Source of the DNA: Heloderma charlesbogerti
Lineage: Eukaryota > Chordata > Lepidosauria > Squamata > Helodermatidae
Reading direction: 5' to 3'
Assembly (NCBI GenBank): GCA_026122225.1
Contig: JANEZZ010002199.1
Location: forward strand, 434,001-498,000
Length of the DNA: 64,000 nt
Part shown: positions 32,110 to 44,408 of the stretch, in pieces
Numbering within the stretch: the stretch's first letter is position 1
How the letters are laid out: the number at the start of each line of letters is the position of its first letter
Notes under the pieces: generated by a model
Database searches by the model: none
What the model was told of the DNA's origin: nothing
What the model saw: only the letters and a program-made list of their open reading frames with translations
Program-made: the position numbers and the translations under genes

Positions 32110-32545
32110 TCAGCAGTTGTTTTCCGGGCCCAGTTCAAGGTGTTGGTATTGACCTTTAAAACCCTATACGGTTCCAGCCCAGTCTATCTTAAGGAGTGCC
32201 TCCAACAACACCAAGGACGCCGCTCAACGAGATTGGCCTCAGAAGGCTTTCTGTCTGTCCCATCAGCCAGGAGAGCTAGGCTGGTGAGGACTAGGAAGAT
32301 GGCCTTTTCTGTGGTGGCCCCCACTCTGGAATTCCTTCCCTAGTGACCTCCGCCATGCCTCCTCTTTGCTGAGCTTCCTCCGGGCTTTGAAAACCTGGCT
32401 GTTCAGGTGTGCATTTGGGGTGGGTTAGGGTTTTTTTTAGAGCAATGTTTTGTTTAGTTGATTATGTTGTATTTTGTGTTGTTATTTGTATTGTACGCCA
32501 GGTAGCCGGCCAGATGGGCGGCTAATAAATCTATAAATAATAATA
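32110..32545 (+). mobile_element. L2-like LINE 3' end
   Basis: The plus strand reads AQFKVLVLTFKTLYGSSPVY, then RSTRLASEGFLSVPSARRAR and KMAFSVVAPTLEFLP, the C-terminus of an L2-type ORF2, followed by its 3' UTR and an ATAATA tail at 32538. Confidence 0.8.
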
Positions 32546-33300
32546 ATAAACAATCTTGTTCCTCTATTGGAATAAACGGAGAAGCCTCTGCAGAAGATGC
32601 ACCTCTGTGAATCTGGGTCCCAAACTGTTGCGGCACCAGCAGATTCTAAACTAGATTTGGTGTGGCAAAGCCTTTTTGGAGGGAGAGGGGAGGAAGAAAG
32701 GGGGCATCTTCAGACACATGGAACAGACCAATCCTGACTACTTTTTATTGCTCGATATGAACAGCTCTCAAAGCATCTTAAAAGGAAATTAGTCATCATG
32801 CAAAAGTTGACATCTCATCTAACCCAAGGAAGTGTGGCCATAATATTTTAAAACTCCAACTTCCTCTTTCTTCTTGGTATCTCGGACACTTCCTCTTGTC
32901 TTCTCTGACACATGGCAGAGCAATTCGTCATCCTCTAGTCCTCCTCTCTCAGCTGTTCTGCTGGTGCAGCTGCGCCCTCCAGTGCCCAATGGCTACAAGG
33001 CCGCTTCTTCGTCCTCAGCTGATTTCCCAGAAAAGGCCGAGTCAGATGGCAAGATGCCACTTAGCGCTGCTGAACTCCGCCCCAGCTATACCCAAGAAGC
33101 TTCTGAAGCAACAGCAGAGCAGCCAGCTTTTTCCCACTTGGTAGGCAGAAATCCACATGGTGCAGCTTTTTTAAACAGGGAGGTGCATTGATGTCTTGTC
33201 TAACTGATTGCATCTATGCCGCTCTGGGAGCGCTTTTGGCTGAGGAGCGGCATAAAAATACTTCAAAAGTATAAATAACATACTATAGTGGCCAAGTTAC
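32546..33300. other. No recognisable gene; one open frame
   Basis: A 105-codon plus-strand frame (32874-33191) is serine- and alanine-rich with no signal peptide or known motif. I see no splice context that supports it. Confidence 0.3.
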
Positions 33301-33611
33301 ATCTGTGGTGCATGGTATGTGACAGACTGGACCGCTCTTCTTCCTGGGGCTGCGGGCCGCTTAACTGAAGAAGAACCAGCCACCACGGAAGCAGTCCATG
33401 GTGCACCAGGCATGTTGTACCCCAGTCGTTCGTTCGTTCTGATTTTGAACCTATCTAGGGAGATGGAGGGAGGGTAGCCACCCTCTGAACACAGGAATAC
33501 AAACCTATAGAATAACATGGCCACTAAAATAATTCTAGGATGGAGTTCAGGGCAAGTTCAGAGCATCAGTTCCCTCCATTGGCTGAAATGAGTGGGCTGA
33601 ACAAGTATTAA

Positions 33612-35303
33612 TGGAGGTGTGGAAGCAAGCATGGGTATGATCAAAAACAAAGATGGCAAGGACCTAACAGAAGCAGAAGTGATCAAGAAAAGGTGGCAAG
33701 AATATACGGAAGATCTGTATAGGAAGGATAATAACATCGGGGATAGACTTGACGGTGTGGTCAGTGAGTTAGAGCCAGACATCCCGAAGAGTGAAGTTGA
33801 ATGAGTGAGTGAGTGAGGCCTTAAGAAGCATTGCTAATAACAAGGCAGCAGGATACGATGGTATCCCAGCTGAACTGTTTAAAGTCTTGCAAGATGATGC
33901 TGTCAGGGTGATGCATGTCATATGCCAGCAAATTTGGAAAACACAAGAATGGCCAACAGATTGGAAAAAAATCAACTTATATCCCCATACCAAAAAAGGG
34001 AAACACTACAGAATGTTCAAACTATTGAACAGTGGCACTTATTTCACATGCCATTAAGGTAACGCTCAAGAACTTGCAAGGTAGACTCCAGCAATTCATG
34101 GAACGAGAATCGCCAGATGTATAATCTGGGTTTAGAAAAGGCAGAGGAACTAGAGACCAAATTGCCAATATCTGCTGGATAATGGAGAAAGCCAGGAGTT
34201 TCAGAAAAACATCTATTTCTGTTTTATTGACTATTCTAAAACTTTTGAATGTGTGGATCATAACAAATTGCGGCAAGTTCTTGGTGGTATGGGGATACCA
34301 AGTCATCTTGTCTGCCTCCTGAGGAATTTGTATAACGACCAAGTAGCAATGGTAAGAACAGACCACGGAACAACAGACTGGTTTAAGATTGGGAAAGGAG
34401 TACGGCAGGGTTGTATACTCTCACCCTACCTATTCAACCTGTATGCAGAACACATAATGTGACGTGCTGGGCTTGATGAATCCAAGGCTGGAGTTAAAAT
34501 CGCTGGAAGAAACATTAACAATCTCAGATATGCAGATAATACCACTTTGATGGCTGAAAGCGAGGAGGAGCTGAGGAACCTTATGACGAAGGTGAAAGAA
34601 GAAAGTGCAAAAGCTGGGTTGCAGTTTAACCTCCAAAAAACCAAGATTATGGCAACCAGCTTGATTGATAACTGGCAAATAGAGGGAGAAAACGTGGAGG
34701 CAGTGACAGACTTTGTATTTCTAGGCGCAAAAATTACTGCAGATGCTGACTGCAGCCAGGAAATCAGAAGACGTTTACTTCTTGGGAGGAGAGCAATGAC
34801 AAATCTTGATAAAATAGTGATGAGCAGAGACATCACACTGACAAGAAAGGTCCGCATAGTTAAAGCAATGGTATTCTCCATAGTAAACTATGGCTGCGAG
34901 AGCTGGACCACAAGGAAGGCTGAGTGAAGGAAGATCTATGCTTTTGAACTGCGGTGTTGGAGGAGAATTCTGAGAGTGCCTTGGACTGCAAAAAGATGAA
35001 ACCAGTCCATGCCCCAGGAAATAAAGCCAGGCTGCTCACTTGAGGGAATGATATTGAAGCCCAAACTGAAGTACTTTGGCCACATAATGAGAAGACAGGA
35101 TACCCTGGAGAAGATGCTGATGCTAGGGAAAGTGGAAGGCAAAAGGAAGAGGGGCCGACCAAGGGCAAGATGGATGGACGATATTCTGGAGGTGACGGAC
35201 TCGACCTTGGGGGAGCTGGGGGTGGCGACGGCCGACAGGAAGCTCTGGCATGGGCTGGTCCATGAAGTCGTGAAGAGTTGGAAGCGACTGAACGAATAAA
35301 AAC
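33612..35303 (+). mobile_element. RTE (Bov-B-related) LINE fragment
   Basis: Plus-strand RTE ORF: KDLTEAEVIKKRWQEYTEDL, then AGYDGIPAELFKVLQDDAVR, GVRQGCILSPYLFNLYAEH, NNLRYADNTTLMAES (the active-site YADD is read as YADN in this copy), GRRAMTNLDKIVMSRDITL and NYGCESWTTRKAE. The end differs from the other copies: it finishes ELGVATADRKLWHGLVHEV and 'aagcgactgaacgaataaaa'. Multiple stops and frameshifts are present and EN is missing. Confidence 0.88.
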
Positions 35304-35510
35304 AACAGAAGCAAGCACACAGCTGGCAGTGCTGGTCCTCCCCAGCTTCCTGGTACGCAACCAAATCTCAGCACAGGACACCTCAGGCCCCAGGCCAGTG
35401 GCATTAGTCCCCTCCCTGACATGTTGGTAGCTCGTGACAACTGACCCTAAATGTTGCAACCTTAAATTGCTGCCATTAATGATGTCCATGGAAAGATCAC
35501 ACAACTCTTG

Positions 35511-37905
35511 TTGTTGTTGTTCAGTCGTTCAGTCGTGTCCGACTCTTCGTGACCCCATGGACCATAGCACGCCAGGCCTTCCTGTCCTGCACTCTGTCCC
35601 GGAGCATGCTCAAGTTCATATTCATTGCATCGGTGATGCTATCTAGCCATCTCATCCTCTGCCGTCCCCTTCTCCTTTTGCCTTCAGTCTTTCCCAGCAT
35701 CAGGGTCTTTTCCAGAGAGTTTTCTCTTCGCATTAGGTGGCCAAAATATTTCAGTTTCAGCTTCAGTATCTGTCCTTCCAATGAGCACTCAGGGTTGATT
35801 TCCTTTAGGATGGACTGATTGGACCTCCTTGCAGTCCAGGGGACTCGTAAGAGTCTTCTCCAGCACCACAGTTCGAAAGCATCAATTCTTCGGCTCTCAG
35901 CCTTCCTTATAGTCCAGCTCTCACAGCCATACATTACTACTGGGAAAACCATAGCTTTGATTAGACGGACCTTTGTCGGCAAGGTGATGTCTCTGCTTCT
36001 TACTATGCTGTCTAGGTTTGCCATAGCTTTCCTCCCAAGGAGCAAGCGTCTTTAATTTCATGGCTGCAGTCACCGTCTGTGGTGATCTTGGAGCCCAAGA
36101 AAGTAAAATCTGTCACTGCTTCCATTTCTTCCCCTTCTATATGCCAGGAAGTGATGGGGCCAGATGCCATGATCTTCGTTTTTTTAATGTTGAGTTTCAA
36201 ACCAGCTTTTGCACTCTCCTCTTTCACCCTCAACAAGAGGCTGTTGAGATCCTCTTCACTTTCTGCCATTAGGGTGGTATCGTCTGCATATCGGAGGTTG
36301 TTGATAATTCTCCCGGCAATCTTAATTCCGACCTCTGATTCATCCAACCCGGCATTTCTCATGATGTACTCTGCATATAAGTTAAATAAGCAGGGTGACA
36401 ATATGCAGCCTTGTCGTACTCCTTTCCCAATTTTGAACCGCTCGGTTTTTCCATGTCTGGTTCTTACTGTTGCTTCTTGACCCTCGTACAGGTTTCTCAG
36501 GAGACAGGTAAGGTGGTCTGGTACTCCCATCACTTTAAGAATTTGCCACAGTTTGTTGTGATCCACACAATCAAAGGCTTTAGCATAGTCAATGAAGCAG
36601 AAATAGACATTTTTCTGGAATTCTCTTGCTTTCTCCATGATGCAGCGAATGTTGGAGATTTGATCTCTAGTTCCTCTGCCTCTTTGAAACCCAGCTTGTA
36701 CTTCCGGTAGTTCTTGGTTCGCATGCTGCTGAAGCCTAGCTTGTAGGATTTTGTGCATCACCTTGCTGGCATGTGAAATGAGCACAATTGTGCTGTAGTT
36801 TGAACACTCTTTGGTGTTGCCCTTCTTTGGAATTGGAATGTAAACTGACCTTTTCCAGTCTTGCAGCCATTGTTGAGTGTTCCAAATTTGTTGGCATATT
36901 GAATGCAGCACTTTAACAGCATCATCATTTAGGATTTTAAATAGCTCAGCTAGAATACTGTCATCTCCACTAGCTTTGTTGTCACTAATGCTTCCTAAGG
37001 CCCACTTGACTTCACTCTCGAGGATGTCCGGCTCAAGTTCAGTGACCACACTATCATGGCTATCAGGGACATTCAGATCTTTCCTGTATAGTTCTTCTGT
37101 GTATTCTTTCCACCTCTTCTTAATCTCATCTGCTTCTGTTAGGTCCCTGCCTTCTTTGTCCTTTATCATGCCCGTCTTTGCACAAAATGTTCCCTTGAGA
37201 TCTCCAATTTTCTTGAAGAGATCTCTAGTCTTCCCCATTCTGTTGTTTTCCTCGATTTCTTTGCATTGTTCATTTAAGAAGACCTTCTTGTCTCTCCTTG
37301 CTATTCTCTGGAACTCTGCATTCAGTTGGCTATATCTTCCCCTTTCTCCCTTGCTTTTCGCTTCCCTTCTTTCCTCAGCTACTTGTAAAGCCTCATCAGA
37401 CAGCCACTTGGCTTTCTTGCATTTCTTTTTTGGGGGGGATGGGTTTCGTTGCTGCATCCTGAACAATGTTATGGACCTCCGTCCATAGTTCCTCAGGCAC
37501 TCTGTCTATCAGGTCTAATCCCTGAAATCTATTCCTCACCTCCACTGTATATTCGTAAGGGATATGATTTAGGTCATACCTAAATGGTTTAGTGGTTTTC
37601 CCTACGTTCTTCAATTTAAGCCAAAATTTTGCAACAAGAAGCTCATGATCTGAGCCACAGTCAGCTCCAGGTCTTGTTTTTACTGACTGTATAGAGCTTC
37701 TCCATCTTTGGCTGCAAAGGACATCATATCTTTTAGCCTTGTGATACGTTCCATGGGGTTTTCTTGGCAAGAATACTGGAGTGGGTTGCCATTTCCTTCT
37801 GCAGTGGACCACATTTTGTCAGAACTCTCTGCCATGACCTGTCCGTCTTGGGTGGCCCTGCACGGCATAGCTTATGGCTTCACTGAGTTACGCAAGCCCC
37901 TTCGC
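35511..37905 (-). mobile_element. Bov-B LINE with deleted endonuclease
   Basis: Minus strand. The start is at 37905 (5' part, 'NPLQYSCQENPMERI'); it then jumps directly to the end of the endonuclease region (SVKTRPGADCGSDHELLVAK). A 484-codon open stretch follows (37466-36012) with KWALGSISDNKASGDDSILA, VYFCFIDYAKAFDCVDHNKL, GVRQGCILSPCLFNLYAEYI and LRYADDTTLMAES. The catalytic YADD and FIDYAKAFD motifs are intact. One frame change near 36045 separates the C-terminal 174 codons, ending HGVTKSRTRLND. The 3' end is the 'ttcagtcgttcagtcgtgtc' block at 35520. Confidence 0.92.
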
Positions 37906-37929
37906 CACAACAAGGCAGTGATCCATGAA

Positions 37930-38440
37930 GGGGCACACAACTCTAAGCTGAGGCTATTGCATTCATTTTAATAAATATTTTAATAAATAACAATGGTGAT
38001 AAAAATACCCCATAGCAATTTAGCCAGAGATCCCACTCAAAATGGTCTTTCAATACTTGTGGAAAGTGCTCAGGCTTGGACTTTGGCCGGCCTCCAGGTG
38101 GACACTGGTGGATTCCATGTTAGAAATTCAGTTGCGAGACCTGATTCCCAAACAAAACAAAATAGTAACAACTGCCAGATGGGATCCATTCTTAGGAGGA
38201 AATAGTAGGCGGATGCAACCCAACAACCCCGACATGATAGCAGTACCTATACAAATAGTGGCAAAAGAGGTGTCACTGGAGGGCTTGGTCTCCTTGGGAG
38301 ATGGATAAAGCTCCCTGGATCAGCTGGAGAGGAAGAGGCTTTGCCTTCCAGAGACACCAAGAGAGCCAAGAACAAGGCCCAGGAGTTCCAGCTCCTGTTC
38401 CGGCTTCATCCAAGAGAACCCAGGACTCCTGGCAACCAGG
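37930..38440. other. No recognisable feature
   Basis: Sequence between two elements; an 88-codon open frame has no known motif. Confidence 0.3.
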
Positions 38441-38712
38441 GCTGGCCCAAGACATTTTGCTGCCTGGGGCAAATTAGAAAATGGGGGGGGGCTGCATATG
38501 CTCTGTGTGCCCCCGCCTCCCAACGCACTACTCAGATATCAGGTTCAAATTCCAGCTTCCCCATTAAGGTCCTGGGGTTACCTTGCCCCAGTCTCAACTG
38601 CTCAGCCTAACCTACCTCACAGGATGGTTGTGAGGATAAAAATGGGGAGGGGGGGATCTTGTAAACCACCTTTAGCGCCTGGAGAAAAGGTGGAATATAC
38701 ATATAATTAAAT
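38441..38712 (+). mobile_element. SINE relic (Sauria-like body)
   Basis: Begins 'ctggcccaagacattttgct', a block that recurs at 56948-56983 immediately before the parvovirus-derived copy. It ends 'ctacctcacaggatggttgt' and 'aaaaggtggaatatacatat' with an A/T tail. Confidence 0.6.
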
Positions 38713-39527
38713 AAAGTTAAGAATAGATAGAGTTAAAGAAACAGGATTCTTACAATATGCTGTAAATAGTTCAAAGCAAGCTTCCCTAGCATGCAAAATG
38801 ACTGTCTTGTGCATTGCAGGGTTTCTTACAATGTGCACGCATGGACACACATGAGCAAAGATAAGATGCATCAAATGACTGTTAATGGCCCTGATGGCAT
38901 TTGTCACTTGGGTGGTATATAAATCTAAGTAATTAATAATTGAATTAAAGTACTTGTCTTTGAGAGTTAATTTTCAGAGACCTTGGGAAGGCAGCTAAGG
39001 CTGCAATCCTATGCACAACTTACCTGGGAGAAAGCCCAATTGGCAATTGAACATCGTGGGACTGATTTCTGAGTAAACATGCATAGGACTGTGTGAGAAA
39101 TCCTAAAAACTGGCACAAACCATCTCTTACAATGAATATGAATAATTCAATAGCTGAACAAGATGTAATCTTGCTTCTCCTTTGCCCCACCCATCTGCCT
39201 CCATATTTTTAATGATCATCAAGATGTGAAACAATCTTTGCTATAAAATTTCTCCACGCCATCCCTCCTGCACTGTTAAGGATGAAAAGGCAGGAATTCT
39301 AAACACACTTCTGGAGGGAGCTGCTGTGTTTGCTGTGACCCCGTTCTCCTTTCCTGCACTGCAATTGTAGGAGTGGGATAGGATGGTGTCCTAGCTGGCT
39401 GGAGTATAGTTTGGAAAAAGGGCAAGAACACATTTAGGCATCAGGAGTTTTAAGGGTGATACAATGAGACACACACACCCAACCCTCAGTTAAGAGTTTG
39501 TAAATCAGCTTTTACGTGTTTTTCAAA

Positions 39528-39652
39528 TAAAAACTGGACAGCCATTTGTCAGGGATGGTTTGACTTGGATTCCAGCATTGAGCTGGGGGTTGGACTTGAT
39601 GGTCTTATAGGCCCCTTCCAACCCTACTATTCTATGGTTCTATGATTCTATG
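39528..39652 (+). mobile_element. CR1 3' end
   Basis: 'tggacagccatttgtcaggg' to 'ttctatgattctatg', the last 125 bases of CR1. Confidence 0.85.
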
Positions 39653-39654
39653 AA

Positions 39655-40240
39655 ACCAAAGCGGGGAGGGTCAGGCAGGTCCACCCTGCCTGCCAGGACA
39701 GAAGCCATTTTTTGCCAGCTGACTGTGAAGAAGGGAGGGACTCAAAACGACCTCCTCCTGTTGGGAGCAGCTGCTTGGCTGGCGAGATCACAGAAAAGAA
39801 AAATAGAAAGCAGTGTTGCAGTGGAACCAGGGCTCTCAGGGATGCAGTGCAACGCTACCTTATTCGCAGGGACGAGGTGTTCTCTGCCAGCCCCCTCACA
39901 ATTCTGTCTCCTCTGAGGGCAGCTGCCACCCCACAGTAGCTGGGGAGAAAAAAGACCTGCGCCTGGTGGAGATGAACGTACTGCAGCTGGTTTGTTGATG
40001 TGGATCAACGCAGCTGCTTGCATTTTTGGACTCTCCTTGGGGGGGGTATGGCTGCGGGGACTCTCACGCCCTTCAGCCTTTGCCATGACACCACTGCACA
40101 TGAGGCGTTTCTCCCGCAATGGGCCCGTCTCATATGGGCGGACCAGACGTCACTGTCTTCGGTCATAATGCTCCTGCGTCTCCCCACCACGTCCGTCTTT
40201 GTTCTTACTGCAAAAACACAAAACAAAGAGTGTTGAAGAG
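39655..40240. other. No recognisable gene
   Basis: GC-richer sequence with several overlapping short open frames (to 125 codons) but no domain, signal peptide or splice pair that I can support. Confidence 0.3.
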
Positions 40241-40680
40241 AAAAAGATGGAACGCAACGCCTTCTAATTGCCTTCTAATTAACTGTGGGGGCCCTCCATC
40301 CAGAAACACCCTTCAAAGATTATTGAAGATTTCAGCCTGGATATTGACATCCAGAAGATGCCTGAATACCTACAGCTGTTCTAACGGCAACACAAGTTGG
40401 CACTACGTTGAATATTTGCCATAGGAGAAGAAGACGGCTCCTTTCCTGTCCAATGAACAGGCGACCCATCGTGAACAAACCCACTGTGTACTTGGCACAT
40501 GCTCAGAGACACCTTGTCTGTAGACTGATTACTTTCAAACACAGCTTCCTGTCAGGGAGAAACGATGCACTGAACATGCTCAGAGTCATTGTGTCCTCAG
40601 GTCATTCAATAGAATCAGCCCCTCTTACAAAAAAGGGCTCTGACAGACTTTGTGCCTCAGGTCTCCCCTTCAAAACAAAT
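40240..40680 (+). repeat. Duplicated segment, copy 1
   Basis: Shares with 42400-42700, in the same order: 'agatgcctgaatacct', 'acatgctcagagacac', 'agcttcctgtcagg' and 'gaacatgctcagag'. The two are diverged. The content is not recognised. Confidence 0.5.
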
Positions 40681-40685
40681 TTCAT

Positions 40686-40706
40686 CCCCCCCCCCTGGGG
40701 GGGGGG
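40686..40706. repeat. C10-T-G10 palindrome
   Basis: Ten C, one T, ten G. Could form a hairpin, or G-quadruplex and i-motif structures. Confidence 0.9.
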
Positions 40707-40999
40707 TATAGCTCTGCATGTTCAGCCAGAGACCAGCTGAGGTTTAATCAACTGAAGGACAAAATATATGGCAAGACTGGCACAGCAGTAACCGGAACCT
40801 GTGTTCATTTCTTTCCACAGGCCCCAGTAGACTAAAGGATGCTGTTCTGGCAAACTCCGGTCCATCCTCTGGTGACTATCAAATAATGGCCACTCTTTTC
40901 ACAGATTACGTTAAAAGTGCCTCTGAGCTTCTCTTGCAATATTTGCACATGTTTTTTCATGCAAAAGAGAAATCAGAGCAGATCAATTTTAAAAACTAA

Positions 41000-41620
41000 A
41001 TGTCAAGATTGTTGTCAGGGGTCAGCATTGCTGGGCATCTGCCAAGGCCCACACTCTCGCAGGGGCCCTTTGCCAGCATCAAGAGTCTCCTGGCCCTGCT
41101 GTTCTGGCAGCAGCAAGGAGAAGGAATATCGTTCTCCACTTCCGTTGTGCTCTCCTTCTCCAGGGGGTTGACGAATGTGTCCAGACAAAAAGGGCAAGCA
41201 AATGGACATCAGAAACAGTGGCACAGAGGAGGTGTCTCCACATGGGCGGGGGGACACAGCATCTTGATCAAGGCCACCCCAAAACCTGGATCCGGCCCTG
41301 CTAAATGTGAGGAAGGGAGGAGGAGGGCAGACCTCACCCTTAATTTGTGTATGTTTGCTGTCCATAGTTGGGAACCCATCAAAAAGCAAAAAGCCCAAAG
41401 CCCAAAGATGCAAAACCTTTGAGGCTGCAACTCTCTCTTTGTCTGGGGAATGTCCTGGGCAGAGGTTGGATGCTTTGCTGGGAATATCTTTGGCCCAGAT
41501 CCCATGTTAGGCACACTGAAAGGTTGAACACAAGCTGAGCATAAGACAGACAGAAGATGCTGCATCTTTCAAGAAACAGGGAAAGAGAAGCAGCAATCCC
41601 TCCATACCCAGCTCTGAAGA
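41000..41620. other. No recognisable feature
   Basis: Overlapping open frames to 140 codons on both strands, without known motifs. They share composition rather than homology signals. Confidence 0.3.
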
Positions 41621-41631
41621 TGTTTGTTTGT

Positions 41632-41870
41632 TTGTTTACTTATTACATTTATATTCTGCCCTTTTCCTCCTTAAAGAACCCAAGGTGGGGAACATAATCT
41701 TCCTCTCCAGTTTATCCTCACAACAACAGCTCTGTGAGGTAGGTTGGGCTGAGAGTGTGTGACTGGCCCAAAGTCACCCAGTGAGCTTCTATAGCTGAGT
41801 GGGGCTTAGAAGCCGGATCTCCTGACTCCCACTCCAACACTCCAGCCACTACTCCACACTGGCTCTCTTT
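41632..41870 (-). mobile_element. Sauria-type SINE, minus strand
   Basis: 'tttatattctgcccttttcc', 'cacaacaacagctctgtgag', 'actggcccaaagtcacccag' and 'ccactactccacactggctc' are the reverse complement of the family at 25003. Confidence 0.85.
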
Positions 41871-41971
41871 TGGATCAGGGTTATGATGCCATCCTGTGAG
41901 GTCACAGGCTAAGTAAGGAATTATTCAAATTTCTCTTTCCAGATCTTCACAGATATGAAAAGGGTCTTTTA

Positions 41972-42082
41972 GGGCGCAATCCTACGCATGTTTAGACAGA
42001 GAAAAGGCCTAAAATTCCCAGCATTCCCCAGCCAGCAAGCTGTAGGCCTTTTCTCTGTCTAAACATGCATAGGATTGCGCCC
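41972..42082. repeat. Foldback element, family B
   Basis: Arms of 39 bases (41972-42010 and 42044-42082) are reverse complements with one mismatch; the loop carries 'cccagcattccccagccagc'. Same family as 11074-11201. Confidence 0.85.
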
Positions 42083-42399
42083 TTAATTTCTTAAGGAAAA
42101 GCCAAATATAGCTGTGGGATGGATGGTGCCCAGGGTCCATATTTCCCCTGGTCTGCTGCCAAACAGTCTGAAGGTGGTTAAATGTTTCAGCCTGGACGTT
42201 TGCATTGTAAAAAGGCTTGAGGGTGCTTCCAGCCTGCGGGCTCCCAGAATGGCCAATTTGAAGACATTGAGCTGCTGTTCCATCTTTTCCTCCTTAACAG
42301 GCTTTCCCTAGAAGAAGAAAAAGATGGGAGGAGCAGTGGGAAAGCAGAGGAGGGTTGCAAATGGAAGACAAGGGCGTCTGGGTGGGGAGTTCTGTCAAT

Positions 42400-42835
42400 G
42401 AGGCGAGGCGGTTTCACAATCAAAGCCCTACCTGGATGCCCCCTGAATACCTGTGGCAGTTCTAAGAGCTACACTTGGTGCTGCCTCCAGTATTTCCCCC
42501 TGGAAAGAAGGACAACGTCTCCTACCAAGTGCACAAGGGGTTCATCAGTAAGCAATCCCGATGTATAGTCTGCACATGCTCAGAGACACGCTGCTTTACA
42601 CTGATGTCTTTCCAAAGCTGCTTCCCGTCAGGAGCAAAAGATGCTGTGAACATGCTAAAGAAGGCATACGCGACCTTTTCAGACCCGTGGGCCTATTTGG
42701 CAATTTGGGAAACTCCTGGGCACTACCATAAAATCGCTACCACTGGAGGTGTGACAAAGGACAAGGAACCTGCCCCAAAGACTGAGTACAAGGCAGAGGT
42801 GGGGTCGAAGCCCCAACACACTACACCCCTCTGAA
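42400..42835 (+). repeat. Duplicated segment, copy 2, with open frame
   Basis: Counterpart of 40240-40680. A 119-codon frame (42475-42834) contains KDAVNMLKKAYATFSDPWAY and is lysine-rich at its end. I do not recognise it, and copy 1 does not keep the frame open, so coding is doubtful. Confidence 0.4.
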
Positions 42836-43044
42836 CCCACAGCTGGCAAGAAAATGTGTTAGTCTTTTAAAAGAATAAAGAGTGGGAGGGTCAGGGCACC
42901 TTGCGGGCCACCAGGAAAGGTGCCCAGGGGTGTGCTGGAGCCCACGGATGCCACGTTGCCTACCTCTGTGCTCGAGACACTCTTACGAAGAAAGGACACT
43001 CTGTACACACTCATACATCCTTTGCCCATTAGATCTGTTGAGGA

Positions 43045-43110
43045 ATGTTATACCTTTGTGGCTGGACTACTGCAATCTGTGCTGCCCTTGAAGAACGTCT
43101 GAAACACAGA
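43045..43110 (+). mobile_element. L2-like RT relic
   Basis: 'tggctggactactgcaatct' and 'ctgcccttgaagaacgtctg' correspond to the LDYCN...LPLK block of L2-type LINEs. Confidence 0.5.
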
Positions 43111-43419
43111 GCACAACATGGTGGCCAATCCCATCGCACAGGAGTGGGAAACATCGATCGTTAGGCACATCTTTGAACCAACGCCCCTGCAACTGCCTCA
43201 CCTTTCTGCTCTTTTCTGGACATGACTCTGGGGCAGAAAGTACGCTGAGGCCCCTTTCGTTTGGGAGGTGTGCCAATACTTTTTAGACATGCAATGAATG
43301 CTCTGAGGTCACGTGTTAAAGAATACAGTGCAGTATCTGCCATGTTAATAATAGAATCAAGTGTCATGCACCAGTGCACCAGAGGGAAGTGTCATATACC
43401 AGTAAATTGTATGTGCACC

Positions 43420-43840
43420 TTTGCAGCTGTGCAGTTGTAAAAATAAAATGTGTGGTTATTCACAGTTGCCCGGCTGTGCAGGTCCACAATGAAAAATAGC
43501 CTCAAAAAATGAAACGATGTATTTCCTGCCTGCAAATCCCATCAAAATCCTTGTGAGGAAAAAGCAGGGGGGATGAGGAGGAAGATGTGGGTGGGGCGGG
43601 GGACAAGTGGTGGGGTGATGCCATTTCAATTCCCGTTTTTAATGTCTGGTAGCAGCATGCATGCCTTTGCAGCTGTGTAGGAATGCAGGTTTAAAAACCA
43701 GTTTTGTGGGCATTCACAGTTGTGCAGTGAAAAATAGCTTTTTAAAAATTATGGCTTCCCTGCCCACAAATCCCATCAAAATCTGAGGACAGAGCAGGGA
43801 AGGGAAGAATGAGGAGGAGAAAGACATGGAAGGAAGGGGG
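43420..43840. repeat. Diverged tandem duplication, period about 245
   Basis: 43420-43600 and 43663-43840 share 'ctttgcagctgtg', 'attcacagttg', 'gtgaaaaatagc' and 'aaatcccatcaaaatc' in order. Confidence 0.65.
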
Positions 43841-44279
43841 GTGGGGGGGTTGCAAAAAGCCACCCCCACCGGTAAGAGTTATAATATCGCTAGACTGGAA
43901 CACACATGACTTGGTAGTGCAGGTAACAACAATCTCTGAAACAGTTACCATAAAAGTAGTACAGAAAAACAGTATTGAGGGAGAAACAGCATCAGGACAA
44001 AGGGTTGAGGAATGCATCGTTTGCTGTGCAAATGAGCCAGATGTTAAAGTATTGAGATAAAATGGTAGTATAGACTGGCTCTGCGTGCAGATTTTAATTT
44101 ATACAGCCTCAACAATTTGAGCTGCACAGCCTAGAGACAATGCCTTTTCCCTGCTTTTCCCCAACTCATCCTCCATGTCATAAAACCCATGGGATGGGGG
44201 CCCTCTCTGTCAAAACATTCTTGCTGTAGATCCCACTGTGGGATCCTGCAGAGAGGAACATTCCGCGTTTGGTCTAAAA

Positions 44280-44408
44280 TAGGGGTGGGCATCTTGTGAC
44301 CCTCCAGATGTTTTGGCCTACAACTCCCATCAATCCCAGCCAATGGTGAGGGATGATAGGAGTTTTAGGCCAAAACATCTGGAGGGGCACAGGTTGCCCA
44401 CCCCTGCC
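44280..44408. repeat. Foldback element, family A
   Basis: 'taggggtgggcatcttgtga' mirrored by 'cacaggttgcccacccctg', inner arms 'ccagatgttttggcctacaa'. One of the best-preserved copies. Confidence 0.8.
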
